64,000 bases of DNA from UBA1926 sp036732005 (GCA_036732005.1 DAINDF010000005.1:1-64000); one strand, 5' to 3'; counted from the first letter of the stretch, positions 7,112 through 16,190 are shown. Translations and numbers: made by a program. The notes: generated by a model from the sequence alone, not told the origin.

Positions 7112-8035
7112 ATGGGGTGCCCCCTCCCCTCAGGCCGTCGTGCGTTCACCCTGATCGAACTCCTGGTCGTTATTGCCATCGTTGCCCTGCTCATCGGGAT
7201 TCTGCTCCCGGTCCTCGGGGCGGCAAGGGCCCGGGCCCGACTGCTCACCTGCACCGCCAATGTGCGCTCGCAGGGCCAGATGGTCACCCAGTACGCGCTC
7301 GAACACGCCGGCGCCCTCCCCCCCCGGCTGGCGTGGATGAACCGGGCCCGCCCCGAAGGGGGGTACGCGGTTGAACGCCTCCTCATCAACCAGTTTGTCG
7401 CCGAGTACTTCGGCGAGACCTTCCCCGTCGACCCCGGCACCGTCTTCCCCACTCCCACGGGTGCCTGGACCTGCCCCGACGCGGGCGACCAGGACGACGA
7501 CACCGGCACCCGACTGACCCACAACGGGGTCCTCCACCACGCCCCCAACCAGTTCATGTTCCCCTACCTCGATGTCGACGAGGAATCGGGCCAGTCCTAC
7601 TCGGCCGTCGATGCGATGCCGGGCTGGCACACCCGTTTCGGGGGCACGGGTTGGCGGAGGCTCGAACAGTTCGACCGCGTCTCCGACCTGGTCATGCTGA
7701 TGGACAATGTCGAGTTCTGGGTGGTCACCCACAGCCACATCGACGCCCGCGAGTTCTACCGCCGCTCCTGCGATGTCGTGAAGGACCCCGACCCGAGCGC
7801 GGGGGAGGGCTGCGCGATCGACAACCACGGCAGCCACGAGAGCCTCGGCCGCCGCCCGGCTGTGTTCCTGGACGGGCACGCCGAGCCGCTCCCTGATTCG
7901 AGCGCCTATTGGCAGGCCGACGCCGCCGTCTACCACGCCACCGGCAGCCCGATCGAGCAGACCTTTTTCGCCGCCGAGGTGCGGCATTTCATGTGGTTCG
8001 TGCGCAGCGAAGAGCAGTTGTCATCGGCCCCGTGA
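7112..8035 (+). CDS. Prepilin-type secreted protein (pseudopilin family)
   Basis: The 307-residue protein has a class III signal: a short basic leader, then A-FTLIELLVVIAIVALL with the conserved Glu five residues after the cleavage point, followed by an 18-residue hydrophobic helix. It would be processed by a prepilin peptidase and anchored in or passed through the inner membrane. The rest carries Asp/Gly/His-rich loops including an FLDGHAEPL stretch, which matches the H-x-DG C-terminal region common in the large planctomycete family of stand-alone pseudopilin-like proteins. Function of the family is unknown. Start ATG 7112 is leaderless-type. The 3' end lies 5 bases from the convergent typA stop. 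Confidence 0.85.
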   Translation: MGCPLPSGRRAFTLIELLVVIAIVALLIGILLPVLGAARARARLLTCTANVRSQGQMVTQYALEHAGALPPRLAWMNRARPEGGYAVERLLINQFVAEYFGETFPVDPGTVFPTPTGAWTCPDAGDQDDDTGTRLTHNGVLHHAPNQFMFPYLDVDEESGQSYSAVDAMPGWHTRFGGTGWRRLEQFDRVSDLVMLMDNVEFWVVTHSHIDAREFYRRSCDVVKDPDPSAGEGCAIDNHGSHESLGRRPAVFLDGHAEPLPDSSAYWQADAAVYHATGSPIEQTFFAAEVRHFMWFVRSEEQLSSAP

Positions 8036-8040
8036 GCGGG

Positions 8041-9951
8041 TCACGCCTCCGCAGCCGCCCGGTCCTTCGCCTGCCGCTCGGAGCGTCGCCGGGCTCCCTC
8101 ATCGAGGATCCGCTTGCGCACCCGCACCTTGGTGGGCGTGATCTCGACCAGCTCGTCGTCTTCGATGTACTCGAGGGCCTGTTCGAGGGACATCTCCCGC
8201 GGCGCCTTGAGCGTCACGGTCGCGTCCTTGTTCGCGCTGCGCATGTTGTCGAGTTTCTTCACCCGCACGACATTCACCGGCAGGTCCACCGGGCGGTTGT
8301 GCTCGCCGACCACCTGGCCCGCGTAGACCTTGTCCCCCGGCTTGACGAACAGCACCCCCCGGTCGTGCAGGTTCTCCACCGCGTACCCGGTCACCTGCCC
8401 CGACTCCGTCGCGATCATGACGCCCGCGTTCCGTTCGATCCGCTCCCCGGTCGAGGGAACGAACCGCCGGAAGGTGTGGTGCATGATCGCCTCGCCCTGC
8501 GTCGCCGTCAGCACGCGGGGCCGCAGCCCGATCAGCGCCCGGCTCGTGATCTCGAAGACCATGTGGGTGATCTCGGGGCCCCGGTCCTCCATCTTCAGCA
8601 ACTCGCCCTTGCGTTCGCCCACGATCTGCATCACCGGGCCCACCCCCGAGGCCGGCGTGTCGACGACCAGTTCCTCCAGCGGCTCGTGACGCACCCCGTC
8701 GATCAGCTTCTCGATCACCATGGGGCGGCCGATCGCCAGCTCGAACCCCTCGCGGCGCATCGTCTCGATCAGGATGCCCAGGTGAAGCAGCCCGCGACCC
8801 GACACGACGAACTCGTCCGACCCCGCCCCGGGCTCGACCCGCAAGGCCACATTGTGCTCGAGCTCACGCTCCAGGCGCGCCTTGATCTGCCGGCTGGTGA
8901 CGAACTCACCCTCCTGGCCCGAGAACGGCGAGTCGTTGATCCGGAAGGTCATCGTGATCGTCGGCTCGTCCACGCTCACCGCGGGCAGCGGATCCGGGTG
9001 ATCCGGATCGCAGATCGTGTCCCCGATGTCGAAGTCCTCGAGCCCGGTCACGGCGCACAGATCGCCCGCTTCGACGCGCTGCACCTCCCGCCGACCCAGC
9101 CCCTCGAACCCGAGCACCCCCGCCGCCTTGCCCCGCTTCGGCTTGGCCTCCGGCGTGTGCTCGTGCACAAGCACCACGGGCTGCCCCAGGCGGAGCGTCC
9201 CGCTGAACACCCGCCCGATCGCGATCCGCCCCACATACTCCGAGTAGTCCACGCTTGTGATGAGCATCTGCAGCGGCTTCTCGTGGTACGCCTCCGGGTG
9301 CGGCACATGCTTGACGATCGCCTCGAACACCGGGCGCATGTCCCCCGACTCCGGGTTCGCCGCTGGCCAGTCGTTCACCGCCCACCCCGCCCGCGCGCTC
9401 GCGTACACCACCGGAAAATCCAGCAGGTCGTCGTCCGCCCCCAACGCCACCAGCAGGTCGAACACCTCGCTCACCACCCGGTTCGGCTCCCCGTCCGCCC
9501 GGTCGCACTTGTTCACCACCACCACGGGCCGCAACCCCGCCTCCAGCGCCTTGCCCAGCACGAACCGCGTCTGCGGCATCGGGCCGTCGAACGCGTCCAC
9601 CACCAGCAGGCACCCGTCCGCGAGCCGGAGCACACGCTCCACCTCGCCCCCGAAGTCCGCGTGCCCCGGCGTGTCGACGATGTTGATCCGGTAGTCGTGC
9701 CCGTCCGCGCAGTGGTAGTTCACCGCGCAGTTCTTCGAAAGGATGGTGATCCCCCGCTCGCGCTCCAGCGGGTTCGAGTCCATGATCAGGTCGTGCTGAC
9801 CGCCCGCGAGCTTCTCCAGTTCGCCCTTGCGGAAGTTCCCCGACTGCTTGAGGAGCTGGTCGACCAGCGTCGTCTTCCCGTGGTCGACATGCGCGATGAT
9901 CGCCACATTCCGCAGATTCACAGCGCTCTCACCCGGCTCGCGTACGGTCAT
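8041..9951 (-). CDS. typA: Ribosome-associated GTPase TypA/BipA
   Basis: A translational GTPase that binds the 70S/50S ribosome and aids 50S assembly and stress growth. The 636-residue protein has the EF-G-like architecture: G1 AHVDHGKT (residues 20-27), G2 with RGITI, G3 DTPGH, G4 NKCD, G5 SAR-type loop, then domain II, the EF-G III/V-like domains and the BipA-specific C-terminal domain (LEYIEDDELVEITPTKVRVR). ATG 9951 is selected by homology; upstream codons are non-conserved. A weak AAAGG lies upstream. Single-gene unit with a predicted -10 at 9978. Confidence 0.96.
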   Translation of the reverse strand: MTVREPGESAVNLRNVAIIAHVDHGKTTLVDQLLKQSGNFRKGELEKLAGGQHDLIMDSNPLERERGITILSKNCAVNYHCADGHDYRINIVDTPGHADFGGEVERVLRLADGCLLVVDAFDGPMPQTRFVLGKALEAGLRPVVVVNKCDRADGEPNRVVSEVFDLLVALGADDDLLDFPVVYASARAGWAVNDWPAANPESGDMRPVFEAIVKHVPHPEAYHEKPLQMLITSVDYSEYVGRIAIGRVFSGTLRLGQPVVLVHEHTPEAKPKRGKAAGVLGFEGLGRREVQRVEAGDLCAVTGLEDFDIGDTICDPDHPDPLPAVSVDEPTITMTFRINDSPFSGQEGEFVTSRQIKARLERELEHNVALRVEPGAGSDEFVVSGRGLLHLGILIETMRREGFELAIGRPMVIEKLIDGVRHEPLEELVVDTPASGVGPVMQIVGERKGELLKMEDRGPEITHMVFEITSRALIGLRPRVLTATQGEAIMHHTFRRFVPSTGERIERNAGVMIATESGQVTGYAVENLHDRGVLFVKPGDKVYAGQVVGEHNRPVDLPVNVVRVKKLDNMRSANKDATVTLKAPREMSLEQALEYIEDDELVEITPTKVRVRKRILDEGARRRSERQAKDRAAAEA

Positions 9952-9977
9952 GGAGTTCGGTCCGCCTTTCCGCGGCC

Positions 9978-9983
9978 ATCGTA
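9978..9983 (-). promoter_or_regulatory. Candidate -10 element for typA
   Basis: Minus-strand TACGAT, 26 bases before the start codon, giving a leader of about 20 bases that contains the weak AAAGG. Confidence 0.4.
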
Positions 9984-10007
9984 GGCCGACCGCGATCCGA
10001 CTCCGGT

Positions 10008-11522
10008 TCAGGGCGTCGAACGCATCCGGACGGTCACCGCCCCCTGCCACGCGGTCTCCTTCGAGGCCGACGGGTCCACATGCCACTCCACCAGATCAAC
10101 CCACCGCAGCGCGGCCGCTCCGGCCCCCGCGGCCCTGTCCCCGGGGGCCCCCAGCATCTCCAGCGCCGCCGCCGGGCGGATCAGCCCCACCACCGCGTGC
10201 GAGCGTCCCTCCGATCGCTCACCGGAAATGAGCGCTTCCTGAATATCCGCCGGGGACGATCCTGGCCCGCTCGCCGAGAGGGTCCACCACCCCCGGCCGC
10301 GGTCCTCGCCGCCCGTCCCCCACACGAAGTGCAGGCGTTCCCCCAGCAGGTCGCGTTTGGGCTTGGGCCCCACCGTAATCGACTGCTTCCGCACCGCCTC
10401 CGGGTATTCGCCCGAGCAGAGCGGGGCCGAGGGGCCCGGGCCGGCGGATCCCGACAACTCCCCGAGCACCCGGCACACATGCTCGTCGCCCACCCCGACC
10501 GACCCCGCAAGATCGGCAACGCGGAACCCGAACGCGCAGTCCAGGCGTCCCCCGCCGATCGACCGCACCACAACCGCCGCCAGGTCCGAACCCTCTCCGA
10601 AGAACGAGGGCGGGGGCTGGATCGGCAGCAGCGTCCAGATCAGGGCGTCGGGCATCAGCCACGCCGAGACCGTCGAGCCGCCCGCGCCCGCCCGTGAAGG
10701 GCTCATCGCCGGGCCCGCGAACGCGACCACCGCGCCCTCGCTCAGCGCGCGAAACCTCGATTCGCTCAGGCCCACCCCGGGCGTCCCGACCGCGGGCCCC
10801 ATCAGCGCATCCGACGCGCGGAACGAGAGTCGCCAGCCGCGCTCCGACGCGTCCAGCGTCCCCGAGAGCCAGGCATCGGCCGTCCGGCGGTACAGCACGA
10901 CCGCGGCCGGGCCTCCTCGCGCCGCGCGGGCGGGGGTCTTCCATCCCGCCACGACCGCGACCGCCGCGCGGAGCAGCGGCTCCGACCCCGCCGGAGCCAG
11001 CAGCAGCACCGAGGGGCCCGGGTCCGACCCCTCCACCGTGATCACCCGGAAGCCGCCGTCCTCGATCGCGTAGACCGTTCTTCCCTCCAGTGTCTCGCGT
11101 GGCGCGGCGCCGAGCTGCTTGGGGATCTGCCGGCCCAACTCCCGATCGACCGCCATCGCGCACGCCCACCTCGCCCCGGGCGAGCCCGCGCCGTCGACCA
11201 ACAGGAACACCCGCCCGCCGAGGAGCCGATCGACCGCGTCCTGCGGCGAGAGTCCCAGCGACCGGCTCAACGCCTCCCAGGCCTGCCGCGTCCGCGTGAA
11301 CGCGCCGAGTTCGCCCAGCATCGTCCGCAGCGCCGCGCCCTCGTCCCGGCGCAGCTGCCCCGCGAGGTCCTCGAACTGAACAACCAACTCCGCCTCGACG
11401 CCGACGGCGAGCCCGGTCGGGCCCCCGTCCGAAGCCCACGCGCCCCGGCACCCCAGGCATGCGCACACAAACGCCGAGATCAGCGCCACGCGTTGCAGGA
11501 TGGCCGACAGACAGTCCGGCAT
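10008..11522 (-). CDS. Secreted protein of unknown function in an ECF sigma operon
   Basis: A 504-residue protein with an N-terminal signal peptide (MPDCLSAILQRVALISAF, then a small-residue region ending near AWAS). I recognise no domain. The body is Ala/Gly-rich with alternating beta-like and helical stretches, no metal or hydrolase motif, and few Cys residues in the mature part. It is the third gene of a minus-strand set with an ECF sigma factor and a membrane anti-sigma-like protein, 129 bases downstream of the latter. A role as an envelope target or sensor of that sigma factor is an inference from position only. The start is chosen at the signal peptide; an ATG 20 codons upstream would add a Cys/Arg-rich leader. 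Confidence 0.65.
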   Translation of the reverse strand: MPDCLSAILQRVALISAFVCACLGCRGAWASDGGPTGLAVGVEAELVVQFEDLAGQLRRDEGAALRTMLGELGAFTRTRQAWEALSRSLGLSPQDAVDRLLGGRVFLLVDGAGSPGARWACAMAVDRELGRQIPKQLGAAPRETLEGRTVYAIEDGGFRVITVEGSDPGPSVLLLAPAGSEPLLRAAVAVVAGWKTPARAARGGPAAVVLYRRTADAWLSGTLDASERGWRLSFRASDALMGPAVGTPGVGLSESRFRALSEGAVVAFAGPAMSPSRAGAGGSTVSAWLMPDALIWTLLPIQPPPSFFGEGSDLAAVVVRSIGGGRLDCAFGFRVADLAGSVGVGDEHVCRVLGELSGSAGPGPSAPLCSGEYPEAVRKQSITVGPKPKRDLLGERLHFVWGTGGEDRGRGWWTLSASGPGSSPADIQEALISGERSEGRSHAVVGLIRPAAALEMLGAPGDRAAGAGAAALRWVDLVEWHVDPSASKETAWQGAVTVRMRSTP

Positions 11523-11651
11523 GCCGCCCTTCGCCCGACAACAGGGCCGCGATCGAGCACAACGATCAGCACAAAACAGCACCCGGGAACCCGGGCTCGG
11601 CCGAGCATACGCCCGCCGGGAGACGATCGCCCGCTCGTGCGTGCATCCTGT

Positions 11652-12599
11652 CTAGCGGTCTTCGCGTCTGGAAGATACCCGCGGATCGCTCGGAAGATGC
11701 TTCAGCGGGCGCGGACGCAGATGCCCCGAGTCGATCCGATCTACGCCCAGAAAATCCAAAGACCCGACATAGGCCGAGGGCGCCGCCACGCCGAACGACA
11801 TCGGCACCGCACCCGGCGGGATCGCCCGGGCGGCAACCGCGTCCATCGCCGCTAACCCCGCCGAGTCCGCGGGGGCAACCGTGCGGCCGAGCCACGAACC
11901 ATCGCCCGGCGTCAGACCACCCGCCGCCGGCGCGGGCATGACCGAGAGGAACACCGACCCGACTCCACCCAGCGCCACCACCTCCGCGTCGGCGCTCGCC
12001 GAGAGCACGAGGAACCGACCGGGGGCGGCCTCCGGGGCCGGGACCGAGCCGTTATGGTCCGATTCGACATGGAACGCCGCCAGGCTTATCGAACCGGGCA
12101 TGGGATCGCCCGCGTCTGTTCCGCCCACCGAGGCGAGCCCTCGCACCGCGTCCACCAGGCGTTGGCGGCTCTCGAGTGAATCGGCCCTGACCGCGGCGCC
12201 GAGATCCGCAACCGGTGTCGAGGTTGAGTGCAGCCTGAAGAGCCCCGGGTCCAGCCGGTGCGCCACCGCCAGACCGAACAACCCGAGCAGCACGCTCGCC
12301 GCGACCGCCGCCCGCCCGGCCCGGACACGCCGGCGCAGCCGCGTCGACAGGAACCCGCGGCGACGCTCCACGCCCGCCAGCACCCGGTCCGTCAGATCAG
12401 GCGCGACGACCGGCTCGCGGAGCATCTCGAGCATCCGCCTCGCCTCGATAAGCTCATCCAGCGATCGCGGATCCTGCCGAAGCCGCGCGGTCAGATCCCG
12501 TCGCTCCGCGCCTGACAACTCGCGGTCGAGCAAACGGTCGATCTCCCCCGGCCGAACCGGGCGCCGACGCTCCGGGTTGTCCCCCCGAGCCGTGGTCAC
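11652..12599 (-). CDS. Membrane-anchored anti-sigma-factor-like protein
   Basis: The 315-residue protein begins with GTG 12599, which overlaps the TGA of the sigma factor gene (GTGA), so the two are translationally coupled. Residues 1-75 are acidic and helical (PGEIDRLLDRELSGAERRD), resembling the N-terminal sigma-binding region of anti-sigma factors but without the HxxxCxxC zinc motif. One transmembrane segment (about 98-116) separates this cytoplasmic part from a periplasmic domain of about 190 residues with no recognised family. Likely role: hold the adjacent ECF sigma factor inactive at the membrane until an envelope signal is received. This is inferred from topology and coupling. Confidence 0.75.
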   Translation of the reverse strand: MTTARGDNPERRRPVRPGEIDRLLDRELSGAERRDLTARLRQDPRSLDELIEARRMLEMLREPVVAPDLTDRVLAGVERRRGFLSTRLRRRVRAGRAAVAASVLLGLFGLAVAHRLDPGLFRLHSTSTPVADLGAAVRADSLESRQRLVDAVRGLASVGGTDAGDPMPGSISLAAFHVESDHNGSVPAPEAAPGRFLVLSASADAEVVALGGVGSVFLSVMPAPAAGGLTPGDGSWLGRTVAPADSAGLAAMDAVAARAIPPGAVPMSFGVAAPSAYVGSLDFLGVDRIDSGHLRPRPLKHLPSDPRVSSRREDR

Positions 12600-13213
12600 C
12601 GCGCCGTCTCCTCGTCGTCGAACGAGACCCCCAGCGAGACAAGGTCAAGCCGCTCCGCCGCCCCAGGCTCCGCCGACAGCAACACGCGAAGCCGCCGACG
12701 ACCCCGGTGCAGATGGCTCTTGACCGTTCCCTCCGGCATATCCAGATGCTGCGCGATCAACGCGATCGGCCAGTCCTGCTGGTGGAACAGCACCAGGATC
12801 TCCCGCTGCTCCGTCGACAGCCTCATCAGGCACCGCTGCAGCAGGCCCCGCTGGAACCGCCTCGCCTCGTCCTCACCGACCTCCGAGGTCGCGATCGACC
12901 GCGTCCCCGTCGCGTGCTCGACCATGTCCGTGTCGAACGCCGGTCGGCTCTTCTGCATCGCGTTCAGATACAGCCGCCGGGCGATGGTGAACAGCCAGGT
13001 GCTGAAGCGGTACCGGAAATCGAACCGGTCCAGGTTGCTCAGCACCCGCACGAACGCTTCCTGCGTGATGTCCTCGGCGATGTGCGGCTTGCCGCTCATC
13101 CGCAGCAGATAGGCGTAGACAGAGGCCTGGTGGGCCCGGATGAACTCCCCCGCGGCGGCCCGGTCGCCCGCGATGGCCCGTTCGATCAGCACGCGTTCGG
13201 TCTTTCGGTCCAT
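12596..13213 (-). CDS. ECF-family RNA polymerase sigma factor
   Basis: The 205-residue protein has sigma region 2 (AEDITQEAFVRVL and STWLFTIARRLYLN) and region 4 (LSTEQREILVLFHQQDW, then PEGTVKSHLHRGRRRLR, the -35-recognition helix), and lacks regions 1 and 3, as expected for an extracytoplasmic-function sigma factor. ATG 13213 is chosen because homologues start close to the ERAIAGD segment and AGGGGC precedes it. Downstream are the coupled membrane anti-sigma-like gene and a secreted protein. The specific stimulus and regulon are not visible. Confidence 0.93.
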   Translation of the reverse strand: MDRKTERVLIERAIAGDRAAAGEFIRAHQASVYAYLLRMSGKPHIAEDITQEAFVRVLSNLDRFDFRYRFSTWLFTIARRLYLNAMQKSRPAFDTDMVEHATGTRSIATSEVGEDEARRFQRGLLQRCLMRLSTEQREILVLFHQQDWPIALIAQHLDMPEGTVKSHLHRGRRRLRVLLSAEPGAAERLDLVSLGVSFDDEETAR

Positions 13214-13233
13214 GCGGTGCCCCTGTCTGTGCG

Positions 13234-13239
13234 AATATA
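13234..13239 (-). promoter_or_regulatory. Candidate -10 element for the ECF sigma operon
   Basis: Minus-strand TATATT, 20 bases before the sigma start codon. A GGCAAC stretch lies about 17 bases further upstream, which faintly resembles an ECF-type -35, so autoregulation is possible but weakly supported. Confidence 0.4.
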
Positions 13240-13292
13240 CCCCGGGCCCGGCGCCCCGGTTGCCCCTTCCAAACAAGGTCATGACGAAACCA

Positions 13293-13341
13293 AGGCCGGG
13301 AATTCCCGTCGACCCGAGGGTCAGGCGAGAATTCCCGGCCT
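13293..13341. terminator. Long inverted repeat between the B12-like gene and the sigma operon promoter
   Basis: AGGCCGGGAATTC (13293-13305) is perfectly repeated in inverse orientation at 13329-13341, a 13-bp stem around a 23-base loop. It lies 24 bases beyond the stop of the 14075-13365 gene, so it is probably that gene's terminator, although the T-run on the minus strand is short. A regulatory site for the sigma operon is the alternative. Confidence 0.6.
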
Positions 13342-13364
13342 CTTCAGTTCAGGATCGGACTTTG

Positions 13365-14075
13365 TCAGGCCGCGTGCCGGATCTTCTTCGTCCGCCCGAC
13401 CGTCCGCTGGTCCGCCGGGGCCCGATGGGCCGCGTCGTGGACAAGCGTGTCCACCATCTCCAGCGGGTGGTCCGCCCAGAGGTCGGCCCCGATCTCCTCG
13501 GCCAGCCCCTCGGCCCGCGCGAACACGCCGCCGCCCACGGCGATCTGCACCTGCGGGCACGCCCCGATCTCGTGCATCCGATCGATCATCTCGCGGATCC
13601 CCGGCAGATCGCTCGGGACCGAGCAGAACCACAGGAGCACATCGGGCTTGGTCTCATGAACCCGGCCCATGATCTCATCGTTCGCCACGCCCCCGCCCGC
13701 GAAGCAGACCGAGAAATCGTGCGCCTCGAGCAGGTCGATCGCCATCTGCGCCCCGAGTTCGCTCTCCTCACTCGGGCCGCACAACGCCAGCACCTTGCGA
13801 CCCTTCCCCTGGCTCCCGAGTTCGCTCAGGCACATCCCCGCCTGGTCCACGATCACGCGCAGCAGCCGCGTCGCCATGTTGTGGTTCAGCACCGACAACT
13901 GGTCCGAGCGGAACAGGCGCTCGACCATCTCGTAGGTCGGCCAGAGCAGGTCCACATACACCGTCTCGGCGGACGCGCCCGCGTCCAACTGGTCCTGCAC
14001 GATCGCCCGGGCGGTCCGGCGGTCTCCGTCAATCAAGGCCTCGAAGAGGCGAAGCGTCAGCGTCTCGGCGTTCAT
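13365..14075 (-). CDS. B12-binding-domain-like protein lacking the cobalt-ligand histidine
   Basis: The 236-residue protein aligns with the two-part cobalamin module of methionine synthase, corrinoid proteins and light-sensing regulators. Residues 1-90 form the helical cap (LIDGDRRTARAIVQDQL ... LSVLNHNMATRLLRVI). Residues 95-215 form the Rossmann-like domain with KVLALCGPSEESELG and IAVGGGVFARAEG ... IGADLWADHP. The ExHxxG signature that supplies the lower cobalt ligand reads EESELG here, with Ser in place of His, and the Trp of the cap is also absent. It may bind cobalamin base-on, bind another ligand such as heme, or act as a sensor without cofactor. No DNA-binding domain or methyltransferase partner is adjacent. 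ATG 14075 chosen by alignment. Confidence 0.8.
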   Translation of the reverse strand: MNAETLTLRLFEALIDGDRRTARAIVQDQLDAGASAETVYVDLLWPTYEMVERLFRSDQLSVLNHNMATRLLRVIVDQAGMCLSELGSQGKGRKVLALCGPSEESELGAQMAIDLLEAHDFSVCFAGGGVANDEIMGRVHETKPDVLLWFCSVPSDLPGIREMIDRMHEIGACPQVQIAVGGGVFARAEGLAEEIGADLWADHPLEMVDTLVHDAAHRAPADQRTVGRTKKIRHAA

Positions 14076-14333
14076 CGGTGGTTCCCCGATCGCCCCGGTC
14101 CCCGCGGACGACCATCCCTGGTTTGCCCTTGTCGCCCGACCCTCCCCGGCCGGGATCGCCATCAAGAATCGGCCGCACCGCACGGCTCGGCTCCCATGGC
14201 GTGAGGGCGTCTATCGAGCCCACGCCGCGCACCCCATCAAACTTGCCGACGCGCGCGCACATCCCGCGTCCGAGAGCGCATCTATCTCCGATAAGCACGA
14301 ATTGACCGGCGGTTCTCGGACCACAACGCCGGG
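14076..14333. other. Gene-free interval
   Basis: The 258 bases between the B12-like gene and ubiE hold no convincing ORF, repeat or terminator. The upstream region of the B12-like gene must contain its promoter, but I see no clear TANNNT element in the first 60 bases. Confidence 0.5.
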
Positions 14334-15122
14334 CTACGCCGCCGGACGCTCCGCCCGGTAACACGCGCAGATCCCGAGCGTCAGCGACTTGGCCGTGGCG
14401 TTCATGAACCCGGCACGCGCCAGCCCCCCGAGCATCTGATCCCGCGACTGGAACGACGCGATCGACTTGGGCAGATACCGATAGGCCCCTGATCGGTCCC
14501 CGCTCAGCAGCGTCGCCGTCCGGGGCATCAGCCACCCGCTGTAGAAGTTGTTCGCCCACCGCACCGGGGGGCACCGAGGGGTGTCGAACTCGAGGATCAC
14601 CAGCCGCCCGCCCGGGCGGAGCACCCGGAAGAACTCCGCCATCGCCCGGCTCGGCTCCTGGACATTGCGGATCCCGAACGCGATCGAGACCACATCGACG
14701 GACTGGTCCTCGAACGGCAGCGACTGCGCGTCCCCGTGCAGGTACCGCACCCGGCCCGCGATCGAGGTGTGCTGGCGGAGGCGCTTGCGGTCCGCGATCC
14801 GGAGCATCTCCGGGGTGAAATCGAGCCCGATCACCTCCGCCGCCGCGGTCCCGCGGGCGAACGCCTCGGTCAGGTCGCCCGTCCCGCACGCAACATCGAG
14901 CACGGTCTCCCCCTCGCGCACGCCCGCGGCCCGGACCGCGAAGCGGCGCCAAGCCTGGTCCAGGCCCAGCGAGTGCACGCGGTTGTTCAGGTCGTATGAT
15001 GACGAGATCGCGGCGAACATCGACCGCACCTTGCCCGCCTTCTCCGAATGGGCGTGCGGGTCGGCGAGTTCCTCGTCGCGCCAGGCGGTGCCGTGTGCCG
15101 ATTCTCGTGTCACCGGGCTCAA
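14334..15122 (-). CDS. ubiE: Demethylmenaquinone/ubiquinone C-methyltransferase (UbiE/MenG)
   Basis: Catalyses the SAM-dependent C-methylation of the quinone ring, the last step of menaquinone synthesis in organisms with menaquinone. The 262-residue product has the family signature VRSMFAAISSSYDLNNRVHS near residue 32, SAM motif I VLDVACGTGDLTEAF, motif post-I GLDFTPEML, FGIRNV, and LRPGGRLVILEFDTP. A TTG at 15122 is proposed as start because GGAGG lies 7 bases upstream; the nearest alternative is a GTG three codons downstream. It is divergent from the M48 protease gene. No other quinone genes are near, a common situation in planctomycetes. Confidence 0.93.
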   Translation of the reverse strand: MSPVTRESAHGTAWRDEELADPHAHSEKAGKVRSMFAAISSSYDLNNRVHSLGLDQAWRRFAVRAAGVREGETVLDVACGTGDLTEAFARGTAAAEVIGLDFTPEMLRIADRKRLRQHTSIAGRVRYLHGDAQSLPFEDQSVDVVSIAFGIRNVQEPSRAMAEFFRVLRPGGRLVILEFDTPRCPPVRWANNFYSGWLMPRTATLLSGDRSGAYRYLPKSIASFQSRDQMLGGLARAGFMNATAKSLTLGICACYRAERPAA

Positions 15123-15196
15123 TCAGGTTCCTCCGCACGCCCGCGGCTCGCGGCGGGCATGCCCGGGGGTTCGACTCTCAACGGGAGAAAGATGCC

Positions 15197-16171
15197 ATGA
15201 AGCCTTGCTGGTCTGAGCGTATGCGTCGCCCCCTCGCCGTGTTCACCATCGCCGCGGTCGGCGCCTCGACGCTGCTCGGCGGTTGCGTCGTCAACGAGGC
15301 CACGGGCGAGTCCAGGCTCTCGCTCGCCTACATGAGCCGCGAGCAGCAGATCGCCCTCGGCGCCGAGGCCCAGCCCGCGCTCACCGAGGAATACGGCGGC
15401 AAGACGCCGTCCGCCCCCGTGCAGGCGTATGTCACCGAGATCGGGGCCAAGCTCGCCAAGCACACCGAGGCGGATAACCCCTCGCTCCCCTGGGAGTTCA
15501 CGCTGCTCGACTCCCCGGTGATCAACGCCTTCGCCCTGCCCGGGGGCAAGGTCTTCATGAGCCGGGGGCTCGCCGAGAAGATGAGCAACGAGGCCCAGCT
15601 CGCCGGTGTGCTCGGGCACGAGATCGGGCATGTCACCGCCGAGCATGTCGCCGAGCGGGTGCAGGCCGCCACGGGGGCCAGCGTGCTCGCGCAGTTGCTC
15701 AGCATCGCCGCGGGCGCGGGCGAGTCGGCCGCGCTGCAGCAACTGACCGATGTCGTCGTCGGCTACGGGGGGCAGGGCTACCTGCTCAAGTTCGGGCGCG
15801 ACCAGGAGCTTGAGGCCGACGCGCTGGGCATGCGCTACATGGCCCGCGCGGGCTACGACCCCGTCGGGCAGCGGCAGGTCATGCAGATCCTCGCCAAGGC
15901 CGCCGAGGGCCCCAGGCCGCCCGAGTTCTTCTCCACCCACCCCAACCCCGAGTCTCGCATCGCCCAGATCGACGACCTGCTCGCCACGACCTATGCCGAC
16001 ATCACCGGAAAGAAGTCGCACGGGCTCTTCGCCGATCGCTACAAGAAGCGCTTCCTCGACCCGGTCTCCAAACTGCCGCCCGCGCAGGCCTCCTCGGGCC
16101 GGGTCGGGCTGGCGCCGGAGGCCTGGTGCGCCATCTGCCGCGAGCACGCGATCGCGTCGGCCGCCCCCTGA
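15197..16171 (+). CDS. M48-family metalloprotease lipoprotein
   Basis: A 324-residue zinc endopeptidase related to BepA/LoiP and Oma1, probably acting in envelope protein quality control. The signal ends in a lipobox, LLGGC, with Cys30 as the lipidation site. The active-site motif HEIGH is at residues 141-145 with the third zinc ligand Glu204 in DQELEADALG; FFSTHPNPESRI completes the family pattern. ATG 15197 has GGGAGAAAG upstream. A short Cys-containing tail (EAWCAICREH) is unusual. The 3' end is convergent with the M19 dipeptidase. Confidence 0.93.
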   Translation: MKPCWSERMRRPLAVFTIAAVGASTLLGGCVVNEATGESRLSLAYMSREQQIALGAEAQPALTEEYGGKTPSAPVQAYVTEIGAKLAKHTEADNPSLPWEFTLLDSPVINAFALPGGKVFMSRGLAEKMSNEAQLAGVLGHEIGHVTAEHVAERVQAATGASVLAQLLSIAAGAGESAALQQLTDVVVGYGGQGYLLKFGRDQELEADALGMRYMARAGYDPVGQRQVMQILAKAAEGPRPPEFFSTHPNPESRIAQIDDLLATTYADITGKKSHGLFADRYKKRFLDPVSKLPPAQASSGRVGLAPEAWCAICREHAIASAAP

Positions 16172-16190
16172 GCCGCAACCCAGCGGGCCG

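Noticed and set aside
13293..13341. 13-bp inverted repeat as insertion-sequence ends
   Set aside because: The arms are only 23 bases apart and no transposase or target duplication is present; a terminator-type hairpin fits better.
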